Assembly: GCF_016906535.1 (NCBI RefSeq)
Contig: NC_057375.1
Coordinates: 1,240,001-1,304,000 of the forward strand
Length of the DNA: 64,000 nt
Direction of reading: 5' to 3'
Origin: Rhizoctonia solani
Taxonomy: Eukaryota > Basidiomycota > Agaricomycetes > Cantharellales > Ceratobasidiaceae
The translations under genes and the position numbers were made by a program. This document shows, in pieces, positions 20,755-30,960 of this stretch (position 1 is the stretch's first letter; each line of letters starts with the position of its first letter). The notes beneath the pieces were generated by a model that did not search any database, had not been told where the DNA came from, and saw only the letters and a list, made by a program, of their open reading frames with translations.

Positions 20755-23045
20755 ATGGGATTCATCACTCAGACATTTGGGAGCACATTTAGAACATCGA
20801 ATACACATACCTCTACTCAACAAACAGCTCCAACTACACGCAAGCTTCGTCCAAAATCCAAGCACTCGAAAGACCTTACCCGCTCAGTACAGTGGGCAGC
20901 ATCCTCCACTGCAGACCATTCTCTAGTACACGGAGCCGCTGCATACAAGAAGCGACGTCACGCTAGCACCGATGGAGGTTATATGCACCCATACCCAGTT
21001 ATGGTGACCGATGCTGGACATCAATCATGTTCTTCATCTGTAGGGTCTGACGAACCGCTGATACTTCCTTCAAATGGGAGGGGAAAACTAACCACAGGCA
21101 ATTCTTACGAGCCGAACCAGAATCAGTCGCCGTACACTAATATTGGTCGGCCATCTACTCGATCGCAGCCTCGATTTGAAGCCCGTCCCCCGACCACCAA
21201 CCTACTTGACACCTCTGAACGCTCTGAACTCGTTCGTAGATCCCGCAAATTAGAGTCTATACTTGGAGAAACCCCTCGGTTGCTTGATATGACTGATGAG
21301 CATGATGTTGCGAAGACATATCGCAAATTGGAGGATCGTCAAGTGGGTACGTCCAACACGATTCAATCTCGACCCGCCTCGTCTCCTGGCGAGCGCCCGA
21401 AGTATTGGCGAAGCCTCACCCTAGATAACATCTCTACTGGATCGCCTCAATCTCATCGACCGGGCTCTTCATCTCGCCACTCATTCCGACTTGATGATGA
21501 AAATACATCTGCTACGCCACGGAGCCCTTACCAGAGGCCGGGACCAGGCCCACGGTTTAGTCGGGCTAGCTCCACCGCTCGACGTCCTCCAGTGCTACGG
21601 CTCTCAGCGACCCCGACACATGATGTTGGCCACCCTTACCTAGGACGCAGGCATTCATCAGATCTTTCAGTTCGAAGGGAGGCTTCGTTGAATAGCGTGG
21701 ACATGAACGTGACCTGCGAAAGCGGATCGGACATATCAGCTCCCACATGCCCGAGTTTCGATACCAGTAGTATCGGTTCAAGCACGATGCCAACGTTTGC
21801 TCGTCCACGCTCTCCGACTTCTTTTTTGGATAGCGCATCCTTGTCTTCAAAGATTAGCTTGAGTGACTCGGTGATCAGTGCCAGCGTGGGCCCACCTGGC
21901 CGTTCGGTGTTGATCAATCAGTCGTTGCCTCCAAGTCCCACAACTCCCTTGACACCGGTTCTTACTCAGGCAGAAGATGCACGTCGTAAAATGCGTAAAC
22001 TGGCTCGTCATCTTGGAGAATCTGTACCCGCCGACCTGGTCCTGGGTATTTCCGGGGCGAGACGCGCGCGCCATGATCATCTCTCAGAGGACTCAGCACC
22101 CCAATTCCTACAAATCCCCCCTTCAGGATTTGCCAAGGCCAATGCTAGTACCGGTGCACGACAGCCGTTCTGTCTCGCTAAACCTCCCAGTGGACATCGC
22201 AAGACACGGTCGGTTTGGAAAGAGGGGAACGATGGGAAGTCCGCATCCTCTCGCCCAATGGTGCGCCGGGCATCCTCCGTGGAACAACTCCGTATCGAAA
22301 CCCCCACCCAAGCCCAGTTAATGGGGGCGGAAAAGGCAAGGAATGTGCATCGCGCAGTGAAAATGCTCCAGGTATGTCCTTTCTCGCTTACATGCTTTAT
22401 GATGCAAAGTCACACCACTTATGACTGTGTTCCTCGCAACCTCAGATGTTCGGCGCTCCACCTCCTCATGAACTATACACCAATATCAAGTCCCGCTCAT
22501 TGGATTTACCACCCGACTCGGTTATAATCAGTGTTTCGCCCGCGCCACCCACCAACCCACGCGCGTCCGTGAACAGCTTCAGAGATTTGGCCTACATCCT
22601 GGACCACGTGGGTCAAGTTCACCTTATCTCAGTGCTAAGCTTTGTATAACTCACACTCGATCAGGATAACCGAGATTCGCTTCTGACTTTGATTTGTGAT
22701 ACTATGCCAAACGCTGATTCTGGCCCCTTTAAGGATCAAGGTGGCTCCTCTTCACAATCGAAGGATGTAGAAGAGTCATTTCAAGCAAGGCGTGCTCGTG
22801 CCAACAAGTTGGCCAAGTTTTTCGGAGTTACTTACCGAGATCTCTTTGATGCTGTTTGCACTGAAGACACTCAGGCAACTGAAACGAACACCACTGATGG
22901 TTTATTCTCCCACCCTGCTCTAAGATGCCTCCCGGAATCTGTCCATGAAAGCGGGGTGGTCACTAATGATGGATCCAAGTGGGTCGAACCGAAGAGCGTC
23001 GAAGAAGTATTGGATCGGCTCCGTGCAATGAAAGCTTCGCGCTAG
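20755..23045 (+). CDS. Ser/Pro-rich protein with two LARxxG-type helical motifs (719 aa)
   Basis: This is a large, mostly disordered protein of unknown function. The three exons 20755-22371, 22446-22607 and 22665-23045 are each a whole number of codons. Residues 1 to about 390 are low-complexity and rich in Ser, Arg, Pro and Thr, with possible phosphorylation sites (SP, SR). Around residue 405 there is a basic helix (ARRKMRKLARHLGESVP). A second, similar helix lies near residue 635 (ARRARANKLAKFFGVTYRDL). The C-terminus holds a WVEPKSVEEVLDRLRAMK helix. A related motif (RLRMLANTLARHFPE) occurs in the NYN protein at 46318-48914. Proteins with this short conserved motif are widespread in basidiomycetes without an assigned role. 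Confidence 0.85.
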
Positions 23046-23520
23046 AACCACAATGAACGTGACCTGACTTCGTGACCTGACGACTTTTCTGGTGTTCCTT
23101 TGAAGCTCCTTTTCCCACTCATTCAATGGATCTGCGGACTATGACTGGATTTATTTTGACCAGGTTTTGTTGTGCTTTTACTATGAGCCTTTTTCATCAC
23201 CTTTGTGCTCTATTCGTTGCTGGACAACTGCCTCAGTGACACCATGTACATTTTTCCATCCCAAAGACATGACGCTTTCCTATTGGCTGTACTTTTTCGA
23301 AATTCTCACACAATTAGGATATTCAAACATTCGAACTCCGTGGCCCGCTGACGGGCCGACAGTTGACGAGAACCGGAAATTTTCGCTATATACCTATATG
23401 GAGTTAATTAGGCTGAGCTCGATTACGCCAAGTGGCCCGCGAACTAATTATACTTCCTAGAATCGGCCTATTTAATGGCATGTACCTGTGCGGTGGGGCC
23501 TCCTGTACTTTCTGGAGATC
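23046..23520. other. Intergenic: promoter of the pectinesterase
   Basis: About 475 bases hold the 3' UTR of the preceding gene and the promoter of the pectinesterase. An AT-rich TATA-like stretch (GCTATATACCTATATGG) lies at about 23385-23401. I see no gene here. Confidence 0.5.
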
Positions 23521-25290
23521 ATGCTGAGGGAATTGGTACTTGGGGTGGTGCTCGCCCTCGACGTCGTGGAAGGATTTTCGTCGAAATACTTGCGTTGCCA
23601 GACTATTGGTCCTTCACCGGGCTCACCAACAGATGGGTGCCCAAAGGGAACTGTGTATGTATCCCCAACAGATAGTAGAGCACAGTACCAGAGTGTGCAA
23701 GAAGCGGTAATAGCCATGTGAGTTATCTACTTCCCATGTTCCGCAATCGCAAGCCACCTGTCTGTTATCTGATATGAGTTTTCAGTGGAAACAAACCAGG
23801 CAATGCACACATCCTAGTCGGAAGAGGAAGGTATTTTGGTCTCGTAAATGTGACACGTCAGTGGCCTTTGACGATACTGGTAAGTTAATGCATTCGAAGT
23901 TGTATGTATGCGTGTGTATGTTCATCCGGGGGACTATTCCTTTCAGGGGGAGGTCTTGAATTCCAACTCGACAATTAATGCGGTTGAGGTTTGGAGCAAC
24001 GTTGCCGTAAGTCCAGGTGAGCAGGATCTTCAATTCACATGCGTCTGATATCTCATTGATGGAATTATAAAATCGCGTTCCGCTTGCCACAAACTTAGGA
24101 CAAGACAACGCAGTTACACCCGCTCTCATTGTGGCACCATCATGGAATGCTTCGCTCATAGGCTCCGGCCCAACGGGTGCTCCCCTGCAACCTCTATTTG
24201 GCTCGCAAGATTTCAAGGCCTATAACATGGACTTTAATAATCTTGCGGTTCGTCCCCCGTACTCGCCGAAACTGCTTCAGACTTTGAAATTGATGACTGG
24301 ATAATTGGCAGGCTAATCAATCTGTCGGACCAGCCCTTGCGACTGACATATCGTATGCCAACGCTTCATTCTACGGGTGCAACTTTGCCAGTTGGCAGGA
24401 TACCTGGTATACAGGAAGAAACGGGAGCACGTATGTTGTGGGTGGAACGATAAAAGGACAAACAGACTGTAGGTTCCTTGCTCTTTCCCGAACATTGGTG
24501 CAATATACTGAGTCCGAAGCTAGATCTGTTTGGCTTTGGCACGGCGTAGGTCTTATCTCCCATTTGTTGCTGTGCTTCTACCGATCTAATCTCGTGTACG
24601 TGCATATATAGCTGGTTTGAGAAAGTAACATTGGCCAATCGTGCATGCGGAGGGGGTATAACGGCCTGGAAGGGAACCAACGAAACAGATGGTGTGTAAC
24701 AAATCTGTTGACACCCAGATTATGAGACTTAGGTTCCATCAAGCTCCAGGAAATCATTATGGGGTATATGTTGCCAACTCACATATCATACGAGTGAGTA
24801 TTTTGGCCACTGATTGACTTCCTAAATGTTCGTATTGAACATCTTATTTATTACCAAGTCCCCCGATGCAAATGCTACAACTGTTACAGATGGAAAGTGC
24901 TATCTTGGTTTGTGTAAAGTCTGTGCACAATGGCTCCCTATTTTCTCATTATAATATTCTAGGTCGGCCGTGGAATGACTTGGCCACATCCGTCTACATA
25001 AACACAACAATGGACAAGTCGATCAATTTGCAAGGATTTACGCCATGGGGAGGTGCTCGACCTGATGTCCTCAACACTACATTCTATGCGGAATACAACT
25101 CGAGTGGTACGTGCAGTAATTGGCTATCCAAGCTATCCAAATTAACTAGCAATGATTAGGTTTAGGATACGATGTATCAAAACGGCTCTCAGCTGAACAT
25201 ATTTTGACACCTGAAGAGGCAGGAAAATTTACTATCGAAAAAGTATTCAATGGGAAGCCACGTTGGGTGGATTGGTCATACGAACCGTGA
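23521..25290 (+). CDS. Pectin methylesterase (CE8), secreted
   Basis: This enzyme removes methyl esters from homogalacturonan in plant cell walls, opening pectin to polygalacturonases and lyases. The ATG at 23521 gives a hydrophobic signal peptide (MLRELVLGVVLALDVVEG); the longer upstream readings begin with non-ATG codons or lack a signal. The fold is the CE8 right-handed beta-helix. The entry motif is GCPKGTV near residue 40. Catalytic residues are intact: Gln and the first Asp in WQDTWY (about 24390), the second Asp in GQTDYLFG (24470-24530), and Arg and Trp in LGRPWND (24960-24985). About ten short exons are needed, including 23521-23717, a 3' exon starting near 25160, and the stop at 25288-25290. 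Several Asn-X-Ser/Thr sites suggest glycosylation. It is a typical plant-interaction enzyme. Confidence 0.92.
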
Positions 25291-25649
25291 CACTCAAGCA
25301 CGCATATATGAGCCCGAGTAATTGCAGTGTATCGTACCAATGCATGTGTGGAACGAATTACCTGTCGATAATAAACAAGAATGTCCAACCGAAATGACCA
25401 TCCTGCGTGCGATTTTTAGAACATTCTTCCTCTTCCGCCACACGCAATTGTTTGTTTACCGGTCTCATTTCGACACGTGATGCGTAAACAGATGAAATTT
25501 GCAATTATGCGATTTGTGTATGGGGTCTCAGGCTGGTTTAAACTGGCTCATCTCGGGCCACCCCTCTTGGTTCCTCCCTCGTGCTCCGTCCTCTGTTGCT
25601 TTTTTTGCAGGCGCCGTCCACCTTTGATTTGACAAATAACTCGATCAAG
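25291..25649. other. Intergenic: peroxiredoxin promoter
   Basis: A 3' UTR is followed by a C/T-rich stretch (CTCGTGCTCCGTCCTCTG) directly before the peroxiredoxin start, as in many fungal core promoters. No gene is visible. Confidence 0.45.
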
Positions 25650-27095
25650 ATGTCTAAAGATACCGAAATGACCACCGAAGAGACTGCTACCACTCGAAGG
25701 AGCTCGAGGATAGCAAGCCAGGCTAAACCTCCATCGGCAGCTGCACCCCCCAAAGAGCGCAAACCCCGTGGAAAGAAACGTACTACTGATGACAGCAATG
25801 GCGAGGAGGCTGCTGTAGAGGTTGCTGACGATGGAGAGACCCCAGCGTCGAAGAAGGTGAGACTAGGGCGGCTGGACCGACTTGGTCGACGCCAGCCCAA
25901 TGCTGACTCATACGATCGTCATTCTAGGCCAAGCCAGCGTCTAAGGCCGCAAGCAAACCTACCTCGAAGGCTGCGAAGCCTGCTTCCACGGCGGAGAAAG
26001 AAAAGCCTGCGTCCAAGGCGGAGAAACCAGAGTCCAAGGCGAAGCCCGCATCCAAGGCAAAGCCTGCCTCCAAAGGCAAACCAGCATCCAAGGCTAAGCC
26101 AGCATCTAAGGCAAAGGGGGAGGGTGAAACATCTGAGGCTGCTGCCGGGCTACCGATACTATTATGGAAGAATCAGAGGTATATACGCATCTGATGTATG
26201 TGTATGCTGGTATCTAACGTCTTTACAGGAAACCAATGCTGAGGGCGATGATAAACCTGCTGAGACTGAAACCAAGGCGCCTGATGCATCTACCGAAACC
26301 GCTGCTCAATCTACGGAGGCGGGTAAGGAGACTGAGGCGCCAAAGGAGGCAGAGTCCACAAAGGAGACTGGGGCTACAAAGGACGAGGAAGTTCCAAAAG
26401 AGACCGAGGCAGCCAAGGCAGTGGAGGCAGCTGCTGAAGCACCTGCAGAAGCCTCGACGTCGACTAAGGCTCTCGAAATTGGCGATGTTTTGCCCAATGT
26501 TACCCTTTCCAACCACAGTGGAGATAACATCGAGATTGGAACTCTTGCAAAGGAGAAGGGTGTCGTTATTTTCGTCGTCCCCAAGGCCAACACACGTGAG
26601 TGATATATACGAATTTGGCCATAGACTGCGCTGACAAGGATTCAATTTCAGCGGGTTGCACCACCCAGGCATGCGGATTCCGTGATATCTACCAAGATTT
26701 CACTGGCCTTGATTATGCAGTGTACTGCTTGAGCCATGATAGCCCCAAGGTGCAGACCTCGTGGCAAACCAAGGTACGTCGTCGCAATGTGTCACTCTTC
26801 ACTGGCGGTTTTAACTTGCCCTTTTACAGCAAACCCTTCCTTATCCTCTCTTGTCCGATCCTAAGCGTACGTTGATTGCCTTGCTCGGTGCTGGTTCCGG
26901 CAACACCACCAAGCGCAGTCACTTTGTCTTTGAAAAGGGTACTGGTAAGCTCGTAGAAAAACAGGTTGGCGTCAAGCCCGCGGACAGGTGTGTTTTTCTC
27001 TCCCCGAATATAATTATCGAGAAACTAAATCTGTGTTTTAATCCAGCCCTAAGTCTGCCCTCGAGTTTGTGAAGAAGCATGCTGCATCATCCTGA
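25650..27095 (+). CDS. PrxQ/BCP-type peroxiredoxin with lysine-rich N-terminal tail
   Basis: This enzyme reduces hydrogen peroxide and alkyl hydroperoxides using a peroxidatic Cys. Exons: 25650-25856, 25928-26178, 26229-26595, 26652-26773, 26830-26987 and 27047-27095. The catalytic domain begins at LEIGDVLPNVTLSNHSG. The active site is PGCTTQAC, split by an intron: peroxidatic Cys and resolving Cys are four residues apart, as in the PrxQ/BCP class. The first 190 residues are a histone H1-like tail of Ser-Lys-Ala-Lys-Pro repeats, then an acidic Glu/Thr/Ala repeat. This layout matches nuclear peroxiredoxins such as yeast Dot5, so nuclear or chromatin placement is likely. The reading frame breaks once in the tail: the Lys-rich frame and the following acidic frame differ by one base near 26147-26149 (run GGG). 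Confidence 0.88.
25928..26120 (+). repeat. Imperfect coding tandem repeat (Lys-Pro-Ala-Ser-Lys-Ala)
   Basis: Exon 2 of the peroxiredoxin contains about ten imperfect copies of an 18-base unit built on AAGCCNGCNTCCAAGGCN, giving the repeated peptide KPASKA. Such a minisatellite can change length between strains and would alter the tail but not the catalytic domain. Confidence 0.7.
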
Positions 27096-27997
27096 AGGAC
27101 AGGACTTTCTTTGTTGTCGTGGCGCTTTTCTCGCATGTCTTGTGTATCTAGGTCTCTTGCAATTGTATGCTGGTATCGTAGGGCGTATTGTATGTACTGG
27201 TGCAGTGAAATGTGTACAGTACAAAGTTGATTCTATCTATGGTTTTGGTGCTTAACACGGGACGAGGTCGAGACCTTGCTTGTGTGGTACACAAGAGGAC
27301 GACCAGACCGATCTTGAAGATGCAACACTTCTAACTCGCATGTAGCGCAATCAGAATTTCTTTATCGAAAAATGGGGGTTCGCACATGCGAAACAGCATG
27401 CAGGGTGCATGTGGTCCAAGGTGGAGCCATCAGGTAAAGAGACTTGTGGCGCGCCGGAGCCGCAGTCTGCCCGTGGTTGAACATCCTGCGCCAAGCTTGC
27501 ACAAAGAATGAAGGACACGTGATCTCGCCGTCCCTCATCTGCCACCCATGTCCAATCCAGAATGCCTGTCTGGGATGCAGAACCAATGAATCAGAACTAC
27601 TCCGACCAGATCGTATCGTCCGTATTATGAGTTGGATACGATGGGAACAAGGCGTCCTTTACTGGGTCTACGCGTCACCGAAATGGCCGAAAAATCTCAC
27701 TCTGGACTTTTTGCTCAAACTCCATATTCACTTGTATATACCTTTCCAACGGACTCGGAATCCAAAGTCTTTCATCGCAGCCGAGTCGCTTGCTCCCGCT
27801 TACTGCCCCGAGCTGGCCTATGCGTACGATTCGGATTGTTTAATTATAACAGGTCCAGAAATAACTCGCGATGTTGGATGGATGTCTGAGAATGTTGAAT
27901 CAACCTCAGGCCAGCCATGCATATAAAAACTTGACACCCGGATCACCGTTGAGACATCACATAACTTGATCCAAAGTTTGCCTATTCTTAGTTTACA
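27096..27997. other. Intergenic with TATA box for the secreted protein
   Basis: The peroxiredoxin 3' UTR occupies the first 200 bases. A 160-codon open frame at 27444-27926 lacks motifs and I do not accept it. A TATA-like TATAAAAA at 27922-27929 lies 76 bases upstream of the ATG at 27998. Confidence 0.5.
27922..27929 (+). promoter_or_regulatory. TATA-like box
   Basis: TATAAAAA is positioned 76 bases before the start codon of the secreted cysteine-rich protein, a plausible core-promoter distance with a short 5' UTR. Confidence 0.45.
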
Positions 27998-28613
27998 ATG
28001 TCCTCCGCCAAATCCGCCATCTCTACCATCATACTTGCCTTTGTAGCAGCACTGGGAGTACAAGCCGAGACTCATACCGTCACCTTTGACAACCGTTGTG
28101 GTTATGGAACAGTATGTCCTTGTAAAAACCAACACTCACGAAATATCGGAATTAATAGACGTCCAATTCTAGCCTACTTTGATTCAAGACGGCCGTGTCC
28201 TCTCGACAGGTGGTGCATACACAAGTTACGGACCACTCACTGCAGCCATCGCCTATCTCCAAACCGGAGCCTGCGGATTCAACGGCGAAAACTGCTCGCT
28301 GCTCGAAACTACGCTCGTCAACCCCACTTGCGCCGGATGCGGGTCCAGCACGGACGTTTCGCTGATCCCCCGCACGCATTCTCGGTGACGACTGGATTCG
28401 GGTACTATAACGGATGCGACGGGGTTGGTAATGACTGCACGTCTGCGAGCTGTTGTCCCAACGGCGCGTTCTGCACTCCCACGGACTACCAATCTCAACG
28501 CCAATGCCAGGCCAACGACGTGAGTGAACCTTTTTCTCTGTGTTACTTTATATTTGAGAGACTAAACTGTACATGTGGTTTAGGTTAACCTCGCGATTAC
28601 TTTCTGCCTGTGA
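27998..28613 (+). CDS. Small secreted cysteine-rich protein ('glycopeptide' family), frame broken
   Basis: The first 22 residues form a clear signal peptide (ending near GVQA). The mature part begins HTVTFDNRCGYGT, followed by PTLIQDGRVLSTGG, then many Cys (CGFNGENC, CAGCGSSTD, CDGVGNDCTSASCC). This fits the secreted thaumatin-like/'glycopeptide' family expanded in agaricomycetes, often listed among effector candidates. Exons: 27998-28111, 28173 to about 28520, and 28584-28613. Exon 2 as written cannot be read through. At the C run 28367-28371 the frame shifts by one; with five Cs the reading reaches a TGA at 28386-28388, whereas the next frame continues as PHAFSVTTGFGYYNGC. This is a one-base loss in a homopolymer: either an assembly error or a genuine inactivating indel. 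Confidence 0.8.
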
Positions 28614-29107
28614 ATAGGTTTTGCGCGGTTTGTGCCCGCATACAGCTGACATGCACGTCTTCGACCCCGTTTTCATGTGTAATGGTTTCGATGTGGAGCG
28701 GGATGTAGATAAATTGGCGGCCTGTGCCGGTTTCCAAATATGATTCATAATTCATATGATTGGTCCTTTTTTTAGTGCCAAGTGCCTGCGGATGGATACA
28801 AAGAGCATTGGCAGTCTACGTTACATGTGATTAAAGGGGAAGTTACAATAAGGCTTGGTATGATACAAAGTCCGTGGTATATTAGCTAGGGAGCGGAAGG
28901 GATACATGATGTGTGAGTGTGAGTACAGAGGGTTTTATGGTCGTGTATGAAGAAATGTGTGTCGTGTATGCGTGAGACAGTCCGTGTATTGCAGAATGAA
29001 TAAAGAATGGTGTCCCCATGTCAAAGTTAGCCCAGAGAGAGAGAGAAAAGGGAAGAAGGGAACCCCAGAGAAGCTATAGAGCGTCTGGCGTGAGCGCAAA
29101 AGTCGAA
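28614..29107. other. Intergenic between convergent genes
   Basis: The secreted-protein gene (plus) and the cyclin (minus) converge here. The sequence is G/T- and A-rich with GAGAGAGAGAAAAGG near 29036-29050, and presumably holds both 3' UTRs. No gene is seen. Confidence 0.5.
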
Positions 29108-29967
29108 TCAAAAGGAAGTCGAAGAGTTTGGTCCACCGATCCAGAGTCTCCACTCCAGAGTCTCAGCCAAGGTGCGCTCGCATCGCCCGACCTCGAGTGC
29201 ATCGAGTCCGGAAACGCCAGCCCAAGTCTTATTGGTGTACGTACGATCGAGTAAGAACTTGGACCCAAGAATGATAGCGGCCAAGTAAACTCGGCGCGGA
29301 TCGAGGAGTGGCGAGTCCATAGCACTGGAATCGTCGTCCGAGTCCTCGATGGCGCGCCTGATTTCGGGGGCCGCACGGGCTATGTAGGAAAGTGCTGCGC
29401 GGATGACGGGGGCCGACGTATGGGAGCGCCTGAGTAACTCGACGATAAACCAGTGCATGACGTGAGGTGCGATGGCGGGTACGCTGGTCTTGCGTGTGGG
29501 GGAGGCCGGGGGAGTGGGAAGTGTCGTCTGGGCAGCGGCATGGCTACGCGAATGAGCACGGGCGGCCATGGATGGATTGTATATGGATGCAAGAAGGTTG
29601 AGCGAATCCTCTGTTATTGCCGTAACGAATGCTCGTCAGTATCTCAAGAAGACAAAGAAGCCCATTGAGGCGGCTTACCTATGAGGCCTTCTGGGTCTTG
29701 CACTGCAACAGGGGATGGGGATTGCCGAGCAGGTTTTCGTGAATGGGCGACCTGTTCTTTGGCCCTCTGCTGCTCTGGGAGAGTGTATTCGGGAGTGGGG
29801 AGTGATGCTTCACGCTCTGAGGTGCGGAAGGTGTCGTCTGAGTGAAGAGTGCTGGTAACTTTGCGAGAGTGGTATGGTCGCCAGCGACTGGAAGAGGAAC
29901 CTGGGGTACTTGGCTTGCGGGAGAGGTGGGAGCGGAGAGCATCGTATGCAGTTGCGACGGCCAACAT
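29108..29967 (-). CDS. Pcl/Pho80-type cyclin
   Basis: This is a regulatory subunit for a cyclin-dependent kinase of the Pho85 type, acting in cell-cycle entry, polarity or nutrient signalling. Two exons on the minus strand, 29679-29967 and 29108-29610, join in phase with a canonical GTAAG...CAG intron (263 residues). The first 95 residues are low-complexity and Ser/Pro-rich. The cyclin box follows: HWFIVELLRRSHTSAPVIRAALSYI across residues 130-155, then YLAAIILGSKFLLDRTYTNKTW and GRCERTLAETLEWRLWIG. Those last two blocks are the signature of Pcl1/2/5-type cyclins. The 5' UTR contains a tandem TAGGTAAG repeat. Confidence 0.88.
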
Positions 29968-29980
29968 TGTGTGGTATGTG

Positions 29981-30002
29981 GTAAGTAGGTAAGTAGGTAA
30001 GT
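29981..30002 (-). repeat. Short tandem repeat in the cyclin 5' UTR
   Basis: Nearly three copies of an 8-base unit (GTAAGTAG) lie 14 bases upstream of the cyclin start, so on the transcript they read as CTTACCTA repeats. Length change could affect translation or splicing of the leader. Confidence 0.6.
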
Positions 30003-30306
30003 GTGTTGGTCCCGAAGGAGGAGACTGGGTGTTGGAGCTTTAAACTTGAGGGGCTTGAATCTCCACTTGCCAGTCAAAGGTGATTTTAAGCCATCTCCGC
30101 AGCCGTGAACCAATTTTGGGGGAGCCGCCTACGATCATTATCCGGCTGGTCGCAAAGGTCGATTGGAAGTCCAAGCGTTGTGTCCCGACTCCACCCAAGA
30201 CACAGCCCAACCCTGACGGCTGTTGTAAATCTTGGTCATCCGAGTGTACTAATTCAGGGTCCTAACTGGGTCCAGCTCACTAATTCCACGTGTTGAAATT
30301 TGCCGG

Positions 30307-30960
30307 TCACCGAAACGGGCCGAGTTTGCTCACGCCTGCGCAGTTGTACGGCCAGGGGTAGCCTACGGCATTGGCAGTGTCCGAAGGTCCATAGCTCGAT
30401 GCTAGACCATTGCTACCACGTACCTTGCACTCGATGGTACTGCTGATAGGACCTGGGGCCTGAGCCACTGTCTCCTTAACGTCAACGCTTGCAATCCATA
30501 TGGGTCTCAGCTGACCTGGCACAATAAGCGTGTATATCAGGCTCGTCTCGAAATCCGCTGATTATGCTTACACACATTCCCTCCGGCACTTGGGCTTCTC
30601 CCGGCACTGCCCAACAATCATATTTTCCTACTACCGTCCTTAATGTTCCCTCCGTAGCGCCTGCCTTCCGGTCCAACGACCAATTCGTCATAATATACGG
30701 ATATTGTCCACTGCGCACGCAGCAAACTGATCTACACTCTATTTTCGTAGACAGCAGAATTCAGTTGTCGGTGCCTGAATTGGCTCTACTGTGCATCTCG
30801 CCAGCTGGACGGCTGTTAGGCGACAGCAATACGACAATCCATTTCAGCCCTCCGTGCCGAATAATTCCAAGAATATACCCCGTCCGTCATAACCTTGGTC
30901 ATAGTCGTCTATTCCCGCCCCCGACGTTGTACCGTCCATATCCCAATGGACGATTACTTG
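30307..30960 (-). pseudogene. Uncharacterised minus-strand coding region, probably broken
   Basis: Three minus-strand blocks look protein-coding. The block 30960-30843 reads VIVHWDMDGTTSG and DQGYDGRGIFLELFG. The block 30718-30560 contains YDCWAVPGEAQVPEGM. The block 30540-30307 reads YTLIVPGQLRPIWIASVDV, then an intron-free end (YPWPYNCAGVSKLGPFR, stop TGA at 30307-30309). They lie in different frames, and no GT-AG introns of normal size join them. I do not recognise the family; the mix of Trp, Tyr and Cys suggests a secreted protein. Either small introns were missed or the gene has several indels. Confidence 0.35.

Noticed and set aside
27444..27926. 160-codon plus-strand open frame
   Set aside because: No motif, no splice context, and it runs into the TATA box of the next gene.
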